From the NCBI GenBank assembly GCA_013812485.1, contig JACCTJ010000060.1, positions 1 to 12,988 on the forward strand: DNA of 12,988 nucleotides. Reading direction: 5' to 3'. Under the pieces are notes generated by a model that saw only the letters and a list, made by a program, of their open reading frames with translations, ran no database searches and was not told where the DNA came from. This stretch comes from Thermoleophilaceae bacterium (GTDB lineage: Bacteria; Actinomycetota; Thermoleophilia; Solirubrobacterales; Thermoleophilaceae). Each line of letters starts with the position of its first letter. The stretch's first letter is position 1. The translations under genes and the position numbers were made by a program. Below are positions 12,791 to 12,988 of the stretch, in pieces.

Positions 12791-12988
12791 GTGCGACGTA
12801 CAAAGACTAAGACTAAGAGGGTGACATTGGTCGCCCTGGCGGCATTGGCCGTCCCGGCGATCGGCGGATCAGGTACCGCCGCCGCCCAAACGACGTCCCC
12901 GGACGTCATCTACTCGTGCATCGACAAGGCCACGGGCTTCTCGCGGCTCGTGACCATAAGTGGTCAAACGAAGGGGCAGCGCCTCACT
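12791..12988 (+). CDS. Secreted protein, N-terminal part (runs off the window)
   Basis: An open frame of 66 codons reaches the window edge without a stop. GTG 12791 is preceded by GAGGAG (12779-12784) with a 6-nt spacer. The product starts with a basic stretch 'MRRTKTKTKR', a hydrophobic core 'VTLVALAALAVPAIGG' and a likely signal-peptidase site near 'GTAAAQ', so it is exported. The mature start reads 'SPDVIYSCIDKATGFSRLV', resembling the 'IYACVNKxTGALRIV' segment that opens many actinobacterial surface proteins with collagen-like or fibre-like repeats; that family link is from memory of the motif and is tentative. Codon bias in the first ten codons is less GC-rich (repeated ACT/AAG), as often seen in signal-peptide starts. 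Confidence 0.72.
   Translation, partial: MRRTKTKTKRVTLVALAALAVPAIGGSGTAAAQTTSPDVIYSCIDKATGFSRLVTISGQTKGQRLT

Overview
The window is very GC-rich DNA with actinobacterial codon use, almost every third codon position being G or C. Several features suggest a deep-branching high-GC actinobacterium, perhaps a Thermoleophilia/Solirubrobacterales lineage: a GlnA2-like type I glutamine synthetase, a membrane-anchored short cytochrome c, lipoproteins with simple lipoboxes, and start codons sitting directly behind TAGCnT-type -10 elements. The lineage is inference; no rRNA or other phylogenetic marker is present.

Layout. 1-1942 carries the end of gltB and all of gltD, the two subunits of NADPH-glutamate synthase, overlapping by 8 nt. 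2138-5848 is one large soluble signalling protein (GAF, five PAS-type domains, GGDEF, EAL) for cyclic-di-GMP turnover. 5851-6682 is fdhD, which has a one-base frameshift near its 3' end and no ordinary start codon. 6718-7206 is a membrane-anchored monohaem cytochrome c. 7256-8042 (minus strand) is a short-chain dehydrogenase broken by at least three frameshifts. 8246-8809 is an AhpD/carboxymuconolactone-decarboxylase-like protein lacking the redox Cys pair. After a very long inverted repeat comes an HxlR-family regulator (8963-9340). 9438-10790 is glutamine synthetase. 10926-11255 is a small protein of unknown function. 11330-11758 and 12007-12438 (minus strand) are two paralogous small lipoproteins in tandem, separated by a 36-bp tandem repeat. 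12791 to the window end is the start of a secreted protein.

How it fits together. gltBD and glnA, about 7.5 kb apart here, make up the GS/GOGAT ammonium-assimilation cycle. The SDR remnant, the CMD-like gene and the HxlR regulator look like a small regulated redox or detoxification island: the SDR and CMD-like genes diverge from a shared 200-bp region, and the CMD-like gene has a palindromic operator-like site overlapping its -10 box. The paralogous lipoproteins and the secreted protein make the right end a cell-envelope region. No mobile element, CRISPR array, tRNA or rRNA gene was recognised. No clearly new multi-gene system is evident. The most unusual items are the degenerate CMD/operator/HxlR arrangement, the 8822-8885 inverted repeat, the cluster of frameshifts between 6.5 and 8.0 kb, the repeat between the lipoprotein genes, and the recurrent promoter motif.
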